A DNA stretch of 64,000 nucleotides from an uncultured bacterium (GCA_948469375.1 CAOKLO010000009.1:1-64000), one strand, 5' to 3'; positions 54,675-63,730 are shown, numbered from the stretch's first letter. The notes: generated by a model not told the origin, from the sequence alone. A program made the numbers and translations.

Positions 54675-55403
54675 TCAGTTGGGGTAGCGGGTGTAGAGGG
54701 TATAACCAGGCTGCTCCTCCAGCCACCAGCGGAAGTATTGCCCGCCCCAGCGGGTCTTGTTGTTCGTCCCGCTCTCGGTGACTTTGATGTACTCGCCAGT
54801 CTTGTCCAGAACCACCACCACATGGCCGGAGGTCTCGGTGTCGTACCGCACCAGGTCGCCGGGGCGGATCTGATCCCAGGCTGGCTGTTCCACCCGCCGC
54901 CAGGGCAGGTCCCCGAAGGCGGCGTCGGAACACAGGGTAGCCCAGCCGGAGCAGTGGATGCCCCGGCCATATGGCCCGCCGCTGGTGGAGCGGTAGGGCG
55001 TAGGGTAGACGGAGCCGGTGGGGTAAATATCCCGGAGTCCTTTGATTACAGCCTGTACGCTTTCCTCCGTGATGGCTTGGGGGGCGGGCGTGGATGGTAA
55101 GGGCTGGACAGGGGCGGTCACCTCCTCGGTGTAGGGGGCGTCCGGGTCGATATGGACGGTGTTGGTGTCGGCGTCATAGGTCACGCCGAAGTCCGCCGCC
55201 CTGCCAATGTCCCGGAGCTTGACGAAGTTGTTGCCATGGATCTGATATGCCTCGAACTCCACCCGCTGCCCGCTGACATAGAAGGTTTGGGTGGTGGGGC
55301 GGGCGGTGAGGGCCTCCGCCGCCGCCTGGGCGGCGGGGCCGCTGAGGGCGAGGCCCGCCAGGATGCCGATCCCCATAAAAACCGCTTCTTTTGTCCTGCC
55401 CAT
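54675..55403 (-). CDS. Secreted protein: stalk domain plus NlpC/CHAP-like amidase domain
   Basis: 242 residues. A signal peptide (VFMGIGILAGLALSGPAAQA) is followed by a copper-amine-oxidase-N-like stalk domain (FYVSGQRVEFEAYQIHGNNFVKLRDIGRAADFGVTYD). The C-terminal papain-like peptidase/amidase domain shows HCSGWATLCSD (nucleophile Cys), RPGDLVRYDTETSGHVVVVLD (His) and GGQYFRWWLEE. It probably trims peptidoglycan to let the adhesin or mating channel through. GGAGGAACAGTT precedes the ATG. Directly upstream of the adhesin. Confidence 0.85.
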   Translation of the reverse strand: MGRTKEAVFMGIGILAGLALSGPAAQAAAEALTARPTTQTFYVSGQRVEFEAYQIHGNNFVKLRDIGRAADFGVTYDADTNTVHIDPDAPYTEEVTAPVQPLPSTPAPQAITEESVQAVIKGLRDIYPTGSVYPTPYRSTSGGPYGRGIHCSGWATLCSDAAFGDLPWRRVEQPAWDQIRPGDLVRYDTETSGHVVVVLDKTGEYIKVTESGTNNKTRWGGQYFRWWLEEQPGYTLYTRYPN

Positions 55404-55524
55404 AACTGTTCCTCCTTAAAAATTTGTGTGCTTGTGTCAAGCAACACAATACCGAAGAAACAGGAAGAAAGCTACAACTTTTGAAGCGAACTATGGAGAA
55501 AAAGCGGGGCCAAAACGAAGCATA

Positions 55525-56358
55525 TTACACAGTTTCCACGGCGGTGACCTGCCAGCGGTAGGCGGGCTGGTCGTTGACGCACGTATACAGCGTTACCATG
55601 TTGGCGGCGGTGGGTTCCAGGCCGCTGACGTCATTGACGGACACCTTGGACACGCCGGTGACAGCATAGGCGCGTGTGCCCAGCTTGGTGGTGAAGGTGA
55701 TGGTATCGCCTACCTTCAGGGTATGGATCTTGCCAAAATCGTTGCGTACCCCCCGGTTGTGGCCCGCGACAGGCACGTTTCCTGCCCAGATGCTGGTGCC
55801 CTCGAAGTGGCCCGCGCCCTTGAGGAGCGGGGCGCTTCCCGTACCTTCGAACACCTTGACGATAAGGCCGATGGAGGGGATCTTCAGGGTGCCCAGGCTG
55901 CCATCGCTGTAATAGAGATCGCTGGTGACCTCGGTAAAGCCCGGCGTGGTGGAGGGGGAGGTGCTGGTATCGGTGATGGGATAGACGCCCGTGGTGCCGG
56001 GGACAGTGGTAGTGCTGCCGGAAGCAGGGGGCGTGACCACAGCCACGTTGCCGTTCACCTGCCCAGCCCCCGCCATCTGGGAGGGGACCAGGTTGGGGGT
56101 CAGGTACTCCCCGGTGTTCAGCATATAGCTGGAGGGCGTTCCGAAGCCAGGCGGGATCAGGGCGGCGTTCTTGGACACGTCCTCGTTCTTCATGGCCCCG
56201 CCATCGGCGGTGACCACCGGCTCAAAGGAGGTAGGTTTCCCATACTCGGGATTGTCGGGGGCGTTGATGTTATACTCCAAAGCATGGGCCGGGAGCGCCA
56301 GCGCGCACATGGTACACAGGCACAGCATGGTGGAAAGCAGGGTTTTCAGTTTCTTCAT
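55525..56358 (-). CDS. Class D-type sortase
   Basis: 277 residues. N-terminal signal or anchor segment (LLSTMLCLCTMCALALPAHA), a Ser/Thr/Pro linker, then a sortase fold from ~residue 150: LKIPSIGLIVKVFEGT, catalytic His in PVAGHNRGVRNDFG, catalytic Cys in MVTLYTCVNDQPAYRW with the Arg two residues after the Tyr. The linker and order fit class D. The obvious substrate is the LPKTG-ended adhesin two genes downstream. The ATG overlaps the previous stop (ATGA). Confidence 0.88.
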   Translation of the reverse strand: MKKLKTLLSTMLCLCTMCALALPAHALEYNINAPDNPEYGKPTSFEPVVTADGGAMKNEDVSKNAALIPPGFGTPSSYMLNTGEYLTPNLVPSQMAGAGQVNGNVAVVTPPASGSTTTVPGTTGVYPITDTSTSPSTTPGFTEVTSDLYYSDGSLGTLKIPSIGLIVKVFEGTGSAPLLKGAGHFEGTSIWAGNVPVAGHNRGVRNDFGKIHTLKVGDTITFTTKLGTRAYAVTGVSKVSVNDVSGLEPTAANMVTLYTCVNDQPAYRWQVTAVETV

Positions 56359-57287
56359 TGGCTGTCCTCCTCGGTTTCATAGCCGCCCTCGCGGCGCTTC
56401 TTGATGAACAGGGCCACGCCGGTGCCGCCGCCGATGGCCGCGACCACGCCCAAGGGCACCAGCACATAGCCCCAGTGGAACCGGACGGGCGCGGCGGGCT
56501 CCTGCACGTCGGCGCTGGGCTCGGGCGTGGGGTTGGGCTCTGCGGGCACCAGCGGCGTGCCCTCGAAAATGGCCACATACCGCACCTTGTTCAGGGCGAT
56601 GCGGCTGACCGTGCCGCTGTACTCGGCGGTGACCACGTAGCCCTTCACGTAGGAGCTGGTTGCGCTGCCGGTGTAGGTGGCGATGGCGGTGAAGCGGTCG
56701 CCCACGGCATAACCGTCCTCGTTGGCGGTGTTGTCGGTCTGCCAGTCGATTGAAGCCAGCTCCAGGGTGCGCCCGTTGTCCGTGATCTCTTTGGGGATGT
56801 AGGAGGTGTCCTGCCCAGCCAGGCTGGGATAGGAACGGGTGGCGGACACCTGCCGGGTGGAGCTGCCGTAGCCCGCCACATCCACCTGGACGGTGTCCAG
56901 CTTCAGCGACAGGGTGCCCGTCAGCCCGTCCTCGGTGGTGAACTCCCGCTGGGCGGGCAGCAGGGCCAGCACGGACTCCATGTCCTTGGACTTGCTGTCC
57001 AGGGTGACGGTCTCGGTGTGGAACCGCTCCTCCCGCTCCGGGAACTCCTGCTTCAGCAGGTCGGTGAGGGTGTAATGGAAGCCCTCCTGCTGGAAGTCGG
57101 AGCGGGAAATGCCCGCGGGGTCGTCCTGGGGGCCCAGGTCGTACACCTTGCGGATCTGGGCGCCGTCCTCGCTCCGGGAGACGGACGTGGGGTAGCAGGG
57201 GGTGGGCGGCACAGCCGCCAGTACAGTGGGGGCCAGCGAGGCGGTGAGGGCCAGCGCCAGCAGGGTGGGGATGATTTTACGCTTCAT
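56355..57287 (-). CDS. Secreted, membrane-anchored protein of the surface module
   Basis: 310 residues. A signal peptide (IIPTLLALALTASLAPTVLA), a ~230-residue extracellular domain of unknown fold, a C-terminal membrane helix (WGYVLVPLGVVAAIGGGTGVALFI) and a short charged tail (KKRREGGYETEEDSQ). Topology is type I, outside-facing, without LPxTG. Coupled to the sortase by a 4-bp overlap. It may be an assembly partner of the adhesin. ATG 57287 is preferred over 57320 since MKRK starts the signal peptide. Confidence 0.78.
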   Translation of the reverse strand: MKRKIIPTLLALALTASLAPTVLAAVPPTPCYPTSVSRSEDGAQIRKVYDLGPQDDPAGISRSDFQQEGFHYTLTDLLKQEFPEREERFHTETVTLDSKSKDMESVLALLPAQREFTTEDGLTGTLSLKLDTVQVDVAGYGSSTRQVSATRSYPSLAGQDTSYIPKEITDNGRTLELASIDWQTDNTANEDGYAVGDRFTAIATYTGSATSSYVKGYVVTAEYSGTVSRIALNKVRYVAIFEGTPLVPAEPNPTPEPSADVQEPAAPVRFHWGYVLVPLGVVAAIGGGTGVALFIKKRREGGYETEEDSQ

Positions 57288-57930
57288 GATTCTTCCTCTT
57301 TTCATTCTTATTTTGGTCAAGCCGCTCCTGGGAGCGGCGCGCCAACAGGTGAAATTCCCACGGATTCACTTGCAGGGACTTGTAATTGCCCCGCCCATCC
57401 ATGCCGTGGGCGCTGATGTGGGTGACCAGGGGATATTGGGCGGCATCCTGACTGGCGCGGAAGCGCCGCTTAAATTCTGCGGCGGACAGCCTGCCCGCCC
57501 CTGCCACATAAAGCCACTGTGCGGCGGTGTTGAGGTCGCCGGGCTCATCGGGCCACAGGTACCGATCCCGCAGGGCGCGGGGAAGCTTGTCCCGGTCCGG
57601 GGCGGGGATGATGCAGCGCCGGTACTGGCAGTAGCGGATGTGCAGCCGGGAGGCCAGCTCCTGGGCCGCCTCCATGATCTGGGGGTCGGACTTCCACAGC
57701 GGGAACTCCAGGAACCGCAGCGCCATCACGTCCTCGCCCTCCCGGTCATTGGGGAACAGCGGCAGACACTGCACCAGGTCGATGGAGTCTGTGCCCCTCT
57801 GGAGGCCCAGGGCCTTTTGGTTGGCGGCGGGCAGGGTTCTGTAAGCCCGGATGGCATCGGGCAGGGACCGAAAATGATGGATGTCCAGCGTTCCCTTCCA
57901 CAGATTATCCACCACGTAGAATTGCAACAT
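57277..57930 (-). CDS. Conserved ICE protein of unknown function
   Basis: 217 residues, soluble, basic C-terminus (ERLDQNKNEKRKNHEA). Segments FYVVDNLWKGTLDIHHFRSLPDAIRAYRTLP and VTHISAHGMDGRGNYKSLQVNPWEF are recurrent in Clostridia ICEs, without a named role that I can support. ATG 57930 follows AGGTGA. Its stop overlaps the next gene's start. Confidence 0.72.
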   Translation of the reverse strand: MLQFYVVDNLWKGTLDIHHFRSLPDAIRAYRTLPAANQKALGLQRGTDSIDLVQCLPLFPNDREGEDVMALRFLEFPLWKSDPQIMEAAQELASRLHIRYCQYRRCIIPAPDRDKLPRALRDRYLWPDEPGDLNTAAQWLYVAGAGRLSAAEFKRRFRASQDAAQYPLVTHISAHGMDGRGNYKSLQVNPWEFHLLARRSQERLDQNKNEKRKNHEA

Positions 57931-57935
57931 GGCCA

Positions 57936-58679
57936 TCACCTCAGTTCCATGCCGTCCTGGGCGGGGCTGTCCGTCCGTTCCTGGCTGTGATCAGCCTGTT
58001 TCTGGGTGGTGCCGCGCAGCTCCGCCAGCTTCTCCGCCGCCCAGTCCGGCAGATGCTGTTCATCCAGCACACCCAGGAAATCGGCTCGATTCCAGCGGGT
58101 TTTCTCTCCATCGCCCAGGCAGGTGGCGTACACCGCCCGTCCGCTGGCGGTGGGGGAGCAGCCAAAGCCCATTTCACCAAGCCACAACTGGTTTTGGGCA
58201 GACCAGCACTCGTCCTTCATCCTGTCCGGGCGCAGGACCAGCACCTTCCCGGTGAAATCCTGATCCGCGCCGCCGCAGTGTTCCGGGCCGAACATCCCCA
58301 GTTCCTGGTACTCGGCGTGGACCTGCTGGACAAACTGGGCCAGCAGGGTGCTGTCCGCCCGGATTTTGAACTCGCCGTTGGTTTTATCGGGCGGGACACA
58401 GGCCGTCCGCGCCCAGTGGAGGGCGTCCGGGTCGAACTCCTGGGTGCTGGCGCCGCACAGGGTATTGGACAGCACGAACTGCACCCGGAGGACCCCCCAC
58501 TGCTTTAGGGCAAATTGGGCGGTGTCCGGCTCCAGCTGGCCCTGCCGCGCGTGGGTGTCGATGAGGCCGCTGAGGTTTCTGGCGCAGGAAATATTGGCCC
58601 GGTGGCTTTCCCTCCATCGCTCCAGCTCGCCCTCCCGCTTGGCTTCCTCCCGGGAATAGGGGTACAGCGCCTCAGCCAT
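57936..58679 (-). CDS. DUF3849-like ICE protein
   Basis: 247 residues, soluble. The N-terminal YPYSREEAKREGELERWRESHRANISCARNLSGLID is the recognisable DUF3849-type signature. The rest contains HCGGADQDFTGKVLVLRPDRMKDE. Function unknown. The ATG overlaps the upstream stop by 8 nt, after GGGGTGG. Confidence 0.78.
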   Translation of the reverse strand: MAEALYPYSREEAKREGELERWRESHRANISCARNLSGLIDTHARQGQLEPDTAQFALKQWGVLRVQFVLSNTLCGASTQEFDPDALHWARTACVPPDKTNGEFKIRADSTLLAQFVQQVHAEYQELGMFGPEHCGGADQDFTGKVLVLRPDRMKDECWSAQNQLWLGEMGFGCSPTASGRAVYATCLGDGEKTRWNRADFLGVLDEQHLPDWAAEKLAELRGTTQKQADHSQERTDSPAQDGMELR

Positions 58680-59166
58680 GATGGACCACCCCGCTGTCCA
58701 GCATCATCAGCTCATCCAGGCCGCCCGCGCACGCCCCCATCCCCTCCAGCATCCGCCGCACCGCCGGGGGGACGTCGGTGATGTCGTGCCGCTGCCCGCC
58801 GTCAGTGATGTGGGCCACGCCGTCGCGCACCTCCACATGGAGCTTGTTTCCCTCCGGGATACCCATCTCCGCCCGGATCTCCTCGGACAGCTCCGCTTCC
58901 GGCCCATACATCCCCTCATAGGGGCACCCGTCCGGGCAGCCCTCGCAGGGGCCGCAGGCGTCCTTCAGCTTGCCCAGGAACTCCCCCGCCAGACAGGCCA
59001 GGGCGTCGATGGCGCGGACCGTTTGCAGCGCAGTCATGCTCGCGGGCACCGCCACCAGCAAGTCCTTCTCCACCCGGAAACCCAGGACCTCGCCGGGGTC
59101 GAAGCCGCAGATATCCACGACCTCGCCGGGGAGCGTAAGCTCCTTCTGCCGATTATGATTCTTCAT
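58672..59166 (-). CDS. Hypothetical protein with cysteine cluster
   Basis: 164 residues. The N-terminal part (QKELTLPGEVVDICGFDPGEVLGFRVEKDLLVAVPASM) resembles an AbrB-like swapped-hairpin DNA-binding fold. The middle has CGPCEGCPDGCPYEG, a likely metal-binding cluster. The start is ATG 59166 after GGAGG, overlapping the methylase stop. A transcriptional role is plausible but unproven. Confidence 0.7.
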   Translation of the reverse strand: MKNHNRQKELTLPGEVVDICGFDPGEVLGFRVEKDLLVAVPASMTALQTVRAIDALACLAGEFLGKLKDACGPCEGCPDGCPYEGMYGPEAELSEEIRAEMGIPEGNKLHVEVRDGVAHITDGGQRHDITDVPPAVRRMLEGMGACAGGLDELMMLDSGVVHHG

Positions 59167-60142
59167 GTTCGTGTTCCTCCTCGATTTTCGTTGGTTCATG
59201 GATCAGCTGATACGTTCCTCCGCCGCCTCTGTCCTCGCCGCGCTGGAACAGGTCGAGCTGCCAGCCCCGGTCCGAGCCCAGGGCGCGGGGGTCGTAGTTG
59301 GTCATCACCACCTCCTCGTACTCGCTGCCCGCCGTCTGGGACATGCTGTTGGGCCGCGTGGTGTGGAAGATGTAAAAATCCCGGTACAGATCGCAGATGA
59401 AGGGGCAGTAGTTGTAGGACACCATCACCAGCCCCTTGCACCGTGTCAGCGTGTCGTGGAGCCGGATATGGTCGGTCTTGGGGAAGGCCACCTCGTAGCA
59501 CTCGGCGTTGAAGTACGGCGGGTCGCAATAGAAAAAGGTGTCCGCCCGGTCGTACTGGGCGATGAGCTCCCCGAAATCCTTGTTCTCCACCACCACATCC
59601 TTCAGTCTGCGGGAGCACTCCCAGACCAGGTAAAAGAAGCGGCGCAGGTCGCAGGGACGGCCCGCGAAGGCGCTGGCCCCGCCGCTGAAGCTGTACCGAA
59701 CCAGCTTGAAGTAGCCCGCCGCCCGGCGCACATCGCCCCGGGGTGTGCGCTCCAGCATCAGGCGGTGGATCATTTCCTCCTGGGGCGGTTCCAAAAAGAC
59801 CTGGGTCAGCTCCAGCTCCTCTGCCAGATAGTCCTCTGTGAACTCCTGCCGGGAGAAGAACCTGTAAAGCACGTTGAAATCGTCCCGGGCGTTCAGGGGC
59901 AGGAAGCCCAGCTCCCGGAGCAGGGCCATGGGGCGCTCCTTCACACAGCAGAACAGGTTGGTGAGGCTGCTGTTGAAGTCGTTGTAGACCTCAGCGCAGC
60001 CCCGGCGCAGGGGTCGGCCCAGGGTGACGGTGCCGCTGCCGCCGAACACGTCCACGAAGCGGGCATAGCTGGCGGGGGCCAGACGGTCGATCAGCCACAG
60101 CAGCTTCCCCTTGCCGCCCACCCAGGGGATGAAGCTTTTCAG
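59153..60142 (-). CDS. D12-class DNA adenine methyltransferase, CTG start likely
   Basis: About 329 residues. N6-adenine methylase of the Dam/D12 class: the GGKGKLL cofactor lead-in, FVDVFGGSGTVTLG (motif I) and TFFYCDPPYF (motif IV DPPY). Family members begin MKSFIPWxGGK; here that reads CTG AAA AGC TTC ATC CCC TGG, with CTG 60140-60142 overlapping the previous stop (CTGA) and a GGGGGTGG site just upstream. The first standard start, GTG 60121, would cut the conserved first seven residues. A solitary methylase on an ICE often protects it from host restriction. Confidence 0.88.
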   Translation of the reverse strand: MKSFIPWVGGKGKLLWLIDRLAPASYARFVDVFGGSGTVTLGRPLRRGCAEVYNDFNSSLTNLFCCVKERPMALLRELGFLPLNARDDFNVLYRFFSRQEFTEDYLAEELELTQVFLEPPQEEMIHRLMLERTPRGDVRRAAGYFKLVRYSFSGGASAFAGRPCDLRRFFYLVWECSRRLKDVVVENKDFGELIAQYDRADTFFYCDPPYFNAECYEVAFPKTDHIRLHDTLTRCKGLVMVSYNYCPFICDLYRDFYIFHTTRPNSMSQTAGSEYEEVVMTNYDPRALGSDRGWQLDLFQRGEDRGGGGTYQLIHEPTKIEEEHEHEES

Positions 60143-60447
60143 GGATCACCACCCCCAGGGCCAAACTTGTCCAGCGAGCCCTCCAGTCCGGCGATGGCTT
60201 TTTCCAGCCCACAGGCCATCTGCCTGAGCTGCCGGATGGTGGTGTAGACCTCTCCCGCAGTCACGGCGTAGAAATAGCCGTCCCGGCTGCTGGCAATGGG
60301 GACGCCCCGTTTCCGCAGCCGGTGGACCAGGCGGCGCAGCTCGTTGCCGCTGATCTGGAGCGCCCGCTCCATCTGGGCACTTTTCTGGATGCGGCCCCGC
60401 CCGAGGCACACGGTCTTGAGGTATTCGAGCAGCAGTTCTTCTTTCAT
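60139..60447 (-). CDS. Small winged-helix protein
   Basis: 102 residues. The N-terminal helix-turn-helix is KSAQMERALQISGNELRRLVHRLRKRGVPIASSRDGYFYA, followed by a helical tail (IRQLRQMACGLEKAIAGLEGSLDKF). Probably a DNA-binding regulator. The start is ATG 60447 (MKEELLLEYL) after AAAGGAGG. Coupled to the downstream methylase. Confidence 0.78.
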   Translation of the reverse strand: MKEELLLEYLKTVCLGRGRIQKSAQMERALQISGNELRRLVHRLRKRGVPIASSRDGYFYAVTAGEVYTTIRQLRQMACGLEKAIAGLEGSLDKFGPGGGDP

Positions 60448-60498
60448 GGTGTCCTCCTTTTTCGGGGGACATTTTCCCGAAAAGGGGGCACGAAGGCG

Positions 60499-60540
60499 CA
60501 AAAAAGAAGGGGCCATTGTCCCCATCGGGAGAACGGCCCC
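60499..60540 (-). terminator. Rho-independent terminator
   Basis: On the minus strand, a GGGGCC...GGCCCC stem-loop with inner pairing is followed by TTCTTTTTT. It separates the 60551-63675 genes from the methylase unit. Confidence 0.72.
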
Positions 60541-60550
60541 TTGTCAAATG

Positions 60551-61582
60551 TTATTGCATCGCCATCCCAGGCTCCTCCTGGAGCTGGGCGGGGGTGCTGA
60601 ATTGATAGCCGAACTCGTTGGCGTTGCGCCGGATGTAGCCCCAGCCGTCCGCCGTAGCTGTGTAGCCCTCCTGCTCCAACAGGTGGGCCCGGTAGCCCGC
60701 CAGGTTGATACCGCTGGCACGGATATGCTCCTCCGTCACGCCCATGTCCAACAGCTTTCGCCTGCCGGACTCCTCCAGGTCGGCGCGCTGCATCCAGTCG
60801 TAGCAGTTGAGGTTTTGACTGACGTCCAGCGCCAGTCTCAGGTCATGGCAGCCCTCCAGCGCCAGCGCGGCGGTGTACCGTTCCTGAAAGGAGGGCGAAC
60901 CCTGGCCTTTCTGCTCCAGCACGAATCCCAGCTGGACACCATCGTAGATCAAATCCGCGACGTTATTGCCGTACTGGGCCACCAAATCGCCTGCTTCAGG
61001 CAGGACGCACTGGGCGTCCACCAGGGCGCACTCGTCCCAGCGCCGGACCCGCAGCTCCCGCAGGGCCAGCGCCTCCTCTGTGGAGCTCTCATCGCCGTAC
61101 TCATCCAACCCCGGCAGCCGCAGCCACACCCCCTCGGGCACAGCGGGGGAGGCCAGCTTCACCTTGACGCTCCAGCCCTCATCAGCGGGCAGGGCCATGC
61201 CGGACCGGTAGACCTGCTCAGGGAACGCATCCGGGTACTGAACGTAATAGCTCCCGATGAACAAGCCGGGATGTTTGTCCTCATACTGCCGCCCCACCGC
61301 TTCCAAGTCCGCGAAGGCCAGGGCGTCCACCGGCATCCTGGTGTCGTTGAGCAGATACCGCCTGCCCAGCGCCTCGTAGCTGCCCGCGTCTATGCACACC
61401 ATGTACTCATCCAAAGACTGGAGCCGGTTGATGGCCTGGACAGCGTTTTCGGGCGGGCTGCCCGTCACTGCGGCGATCAGCGCATAGCCCTCCCGCACAC
61501 TCAGCGTCCCCAGCCGCTTCCTGATCCAGTCCTGTTCCCGCTCCTCGCCGGGGAGCTGGGCCAGGTAGTCAAAATCATTCAA
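60551..61582 (-). CDS. Conserved ICE protein, antirestriction-like
   Basis: 343 residues, acidic, soluble. It contains LAQLPGEEREQDWIRKRLGTLSVREGYALIAAV and NCYDWMQRADLEESGRRKLLDMG, similar in style to ArdA-region proteins of Clostridia ICEs (acidic, DNA-mimic-like). The assignment is tentative. TTG 61582 follows GAGGATGA and lies just after the upstream stop. Confidence 0.65.
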   Translation of the reverse strand: MNDFDYLAQLPGEEREQDWIRKRLGTLSVREGYALIAAVTGSPPENAVQAINRLQSLDEYMVCIDAGSYEALGRRYLLNDTRMPVDALAFADLEAVGRQYEDKHPGLFIGSYYVQYPDAFPEQVYRSGMALPADEGWSVKVKLASPAVPEGVWLRLPGLDEYGDESSTEEALALRELRVRRWDECALVDAQCVLPEAGDLVAQYGNNVADLIYDGVQLGFVLEQKGQGSPSFQERYTAALALEGCHDLRLALDVSQNLNCYDWMQRADLEESGRRKLLDMGVTEEHIRASGINLAGYRAHLLEQEGYTATADGWGYIRRNANEFGYQFSTPAQLQEEPGMAMQ

Positions 61583-61583
61583 T

Positions 61584-62687
61584 TTACATCATCCTCATTT
61601 CATCGGATTCCTGTCCCTGCTCCATATTCTGGCTGGGGCCGATGGAGGGCTGGACATAACCATACCCGGTGAGCTTCCCGCCGCCCTGCTCCATCACCGC
61701 CTGCCCATATCGGTACAGGCTCACGTTGGGCAGCAGCGCCGCCAGCTCCTCCTCCGGCAGCCGTCCTTTCAGATGGCCGGCAGCCACCTCGTCCGGCTCG
61801 CGCGGTTCCGGGTCGAAGCGGTAACGGTCCAGTTCGTCCGCCAGTGCCAGGGCCTGGGGAATATCCTCGCAGCCGGTGGCAGCCAGCACAGCCTTGTACT
61901 TGGTCAGTTCACCGTCCAGCTCCAGCTCCGTCAGGCGGCGAGCCAGCATATCCAGGGTGGACACCATGGCGGTCTGACCAATGAGCCCGGGAGCGGCACT
62001 GTCTACACATTGGACAGGCCCGTCCGCCAGGGTCTCGCCCAGCGGGGCGGGCAGCTTCACTTGGGTACCATCGGCCAGCTCCGCCAGGATGGCATAGTCC
62101 GGCTTTTTCAGCGTCAGATCCAGGGTTTTGTACACCTGCTTTAGCTCCTCCCGCCGCTGGACATAGCCAACCCGGGTGAACACGCCGCCCTCGGCTTCGC
62201 AGAACTCCCGACCGATCTTTGCGAAATCCAGCAGCTCGAATGCTTTATCCGAAAGGCCCTCCGCCTCCGGAACAAACCCGTTTCCCGTACAGAACCGGCC
62301 CAGCTGGGCATCGGTGACCACGCCCTCCACAAGGTGGCAGCAGTCTGTGCTGTACGCCAAGTCGATCAGCCGGGACAGGGCAATGGGCCGTTCCCCCTGC
62401 TCATGAGCGAGCTTTGCCAATCCCTCCACGACAGCGTGTTCCCTCTCATTGAGCTGGGCCAGCCGCTGGGTCAGCGCGTTCAGTTCGGACAGGGTGCCGC
62501 CAGCGGGATCCAGATAGGGGTAAATATTGTGGCAGGCAGGGGTTTGAAGGATCTCCCAGTCGGGCCGTTCCCCCTCCCTCAGTTCCAGCTTCTCCACTGC
62601 GTCCAGTAGGGCGTAGCGGGTGGCGGGCAGGGCCAGTTCTGTGCAACCATTTTTGGAAGACAGCTCTACCTCAAAAACCTTACGCAA
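61584..62687 (-). CDS. Conserved ICE protein, ArdA-like antirestriction candidate
   Basis: 367 residues, strongly acidic. Segments GGTLSELNALTQRLAQLNEREHAVVEGLAKL, IALSRLIDLAYSTDCCHLVEGVVTDAQLGRF and ELLDFAKIGREFCEAEGGVFTRVGYV recall the LNELN...LINL...NCY/CCH pattern of ArdA-related proteins. The start is TTG 62687 (LRKVFEVEL), after GGGGGGATGG and overlapping the DUF4314 stop. The ~140 Arg/Ala-rich codons upstream in frame are read-through of that gene. Confidence 0.68.
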   Translation of the reverse strand: MRKVFEVELSSKNGCTELALPATRYALLDAVEKLELREGERPDWEILQTPACHNIYPYLDPAGGTLSELNALTQRLAQLNEREHAVVEGLAKLAHEQGERPIALSRLIDLAYSTDCCHLVEGVVTDAQLGRFCTGNGFVPEAEGLSDKAFELLDFAKIGREFCEAEGGVFTRVGYVQRREELKQVYKTLDLTLKKPDYAILAELADGTQVKLPAPLGETLADGPVQCVDSAAPGLIGQTAMVSTLDMLARRLTELELDGELTKYKAVLAATGCEDIPQALALADELDRYRFDPEPREPDEVAAGHLKGRLPEEELAALLPNVSLYRYGQAVMEQGGGKLTGYGYVQPSIGPSQNMEQGQESDEMRMM

Positions 62688-63675
62688 AATCCATCCCCCC
62701 AATCTGGGGCTGGGCCTGGGTTTGCCCATAGGCCCTGGGGTCAGCGGCGGGGGAATCCCAGCCGTGTTGGCAGCCGCCCTCCATCGCCCGCACCTGGGCC
62801 TCGCTGATGCCCCACTCCCTGTTGTAGCAGTCTGCCAGATGGCGGTTGACCTCGGGCTTATCGCTGCTGTCCTCAGACCGCCGCAGCCCATCGCCCTTGA
62901 TAATATAGGCCAGCGCGCCGTCCTCCGGCAGAACGGTGAAGCACATATCCGGCAGCCGCTCAGAAAAATGGGGGTCGAAGCGATCCCGCTCCGGCACGAT
63001 GCTCCAGCCCTTGCTCTGCCAGAGGTGGGCGTAGATTTCCAACCCATCGCCCACCCGGATCTCACGCTGCTCGAAGCTCTCGCCCACGCCATCGCTGGCC
63101 TGTCCGCCAATCTCATCGGTCAGGCACTTCAGCTCCAGCGGCGTCAGCTCGCCCCGCACCTTGCACTTGGCCACGCCCCAGAGCTGGCCGTCCCGCACCT
63201 CGGCGGTGAAGAAACAGGACTGCACCTTCTGATCCACGCTGTCCGGCCCGTCAAAGTAAGCCATCAGGCCGCGCTCCGCCTCCTCCGGGCCCTCGTTCTC
63301 CAGCCACCGCCGTTCGCTTCGCAGAGCGTTGATGATCTGGGGGGCGTACTGCGCGGCCTCCCGGGAGTCCATCGTGATGTCCTGCTCCGGATCGTCCTCA
63401 TCGTAGTAGGTCGCCGTCATGGGCATATACAGCTTGAGGGTCTGGAGGGGCGGAGGGGACACCGAGAAGGAGTCCTGCCCGATCACCAGGCCCAGTCCGC
63501 ACCCGTCATCCCAGGCCACGTGGAAGGTACCCAGGTCATCGATGTACTGGAGCGAACCCATGGAACCCGGCTTGATGGGGCACGGGTCATCCGAGCCCAT
63601 TTCCCGCAGCTTGATCCGGCTGCCCACGGGATACTGATCCCGCAGGAATTTCAGCCATTCCTGATGGATACTCAT
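62680..63675 (-). CDS. DUF4314-domain ICE protein
   Basis: 331 residues. The N-terminal ~70 residues are a DUF4314-type beta domain (VGSRIKLREMGSDDPCPIKPGSMGSLQYIDDLGTFHVAWDDGCGLGLVIGQDSF). The C-terminal part is of unknown fold. The start is ATG 63675 (MSIHQEWL), with GAGG a little upstream; the frame further up is crossed by a terminator. Function unknown; common at the accessory end of Clostridia ICEs. Confidence 0.8.
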   Translation of the reverse strand: MSIHQEWLKFLRDQYPVGSRIKLREMGSDDPCPIKPGSMGSLQYIDDLGTFHVAWDDGCGLGLVIGQDSFSVSPPPLQTLKLYMPMTATYYDEDDPEQDITMDSREAAQYAPQIINALRSERRWLENEGPEEAERGLMAYFDGPDSVDQKVQSCFFTAEVRDGQLWGVAKCKVRGELTPLELKCLTDEIGGQASDGVGESFEQREIRVGDGLEIYAHLWQSKGWSIVPERDRFDPHFSERLPDMCFTVLPEDGALAYIIKGDGLRRSEDSSDKPEVNRHLADCYNREWGISEAQVRAMEGGCQHGWDSPAADPRAYGQTQAQPQIGGMDFA

Positions 63676-63730
63676 GATCTCGTCACTTCCTCTTTCTGAA
63701 TTTTGAACCGGGGATCTCCCGGCAGGGCAC

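Noticed and set aside
55426-56382. 318-codon plus-strand open frame
   Set aside because: Antisense to the class D sortase gene.
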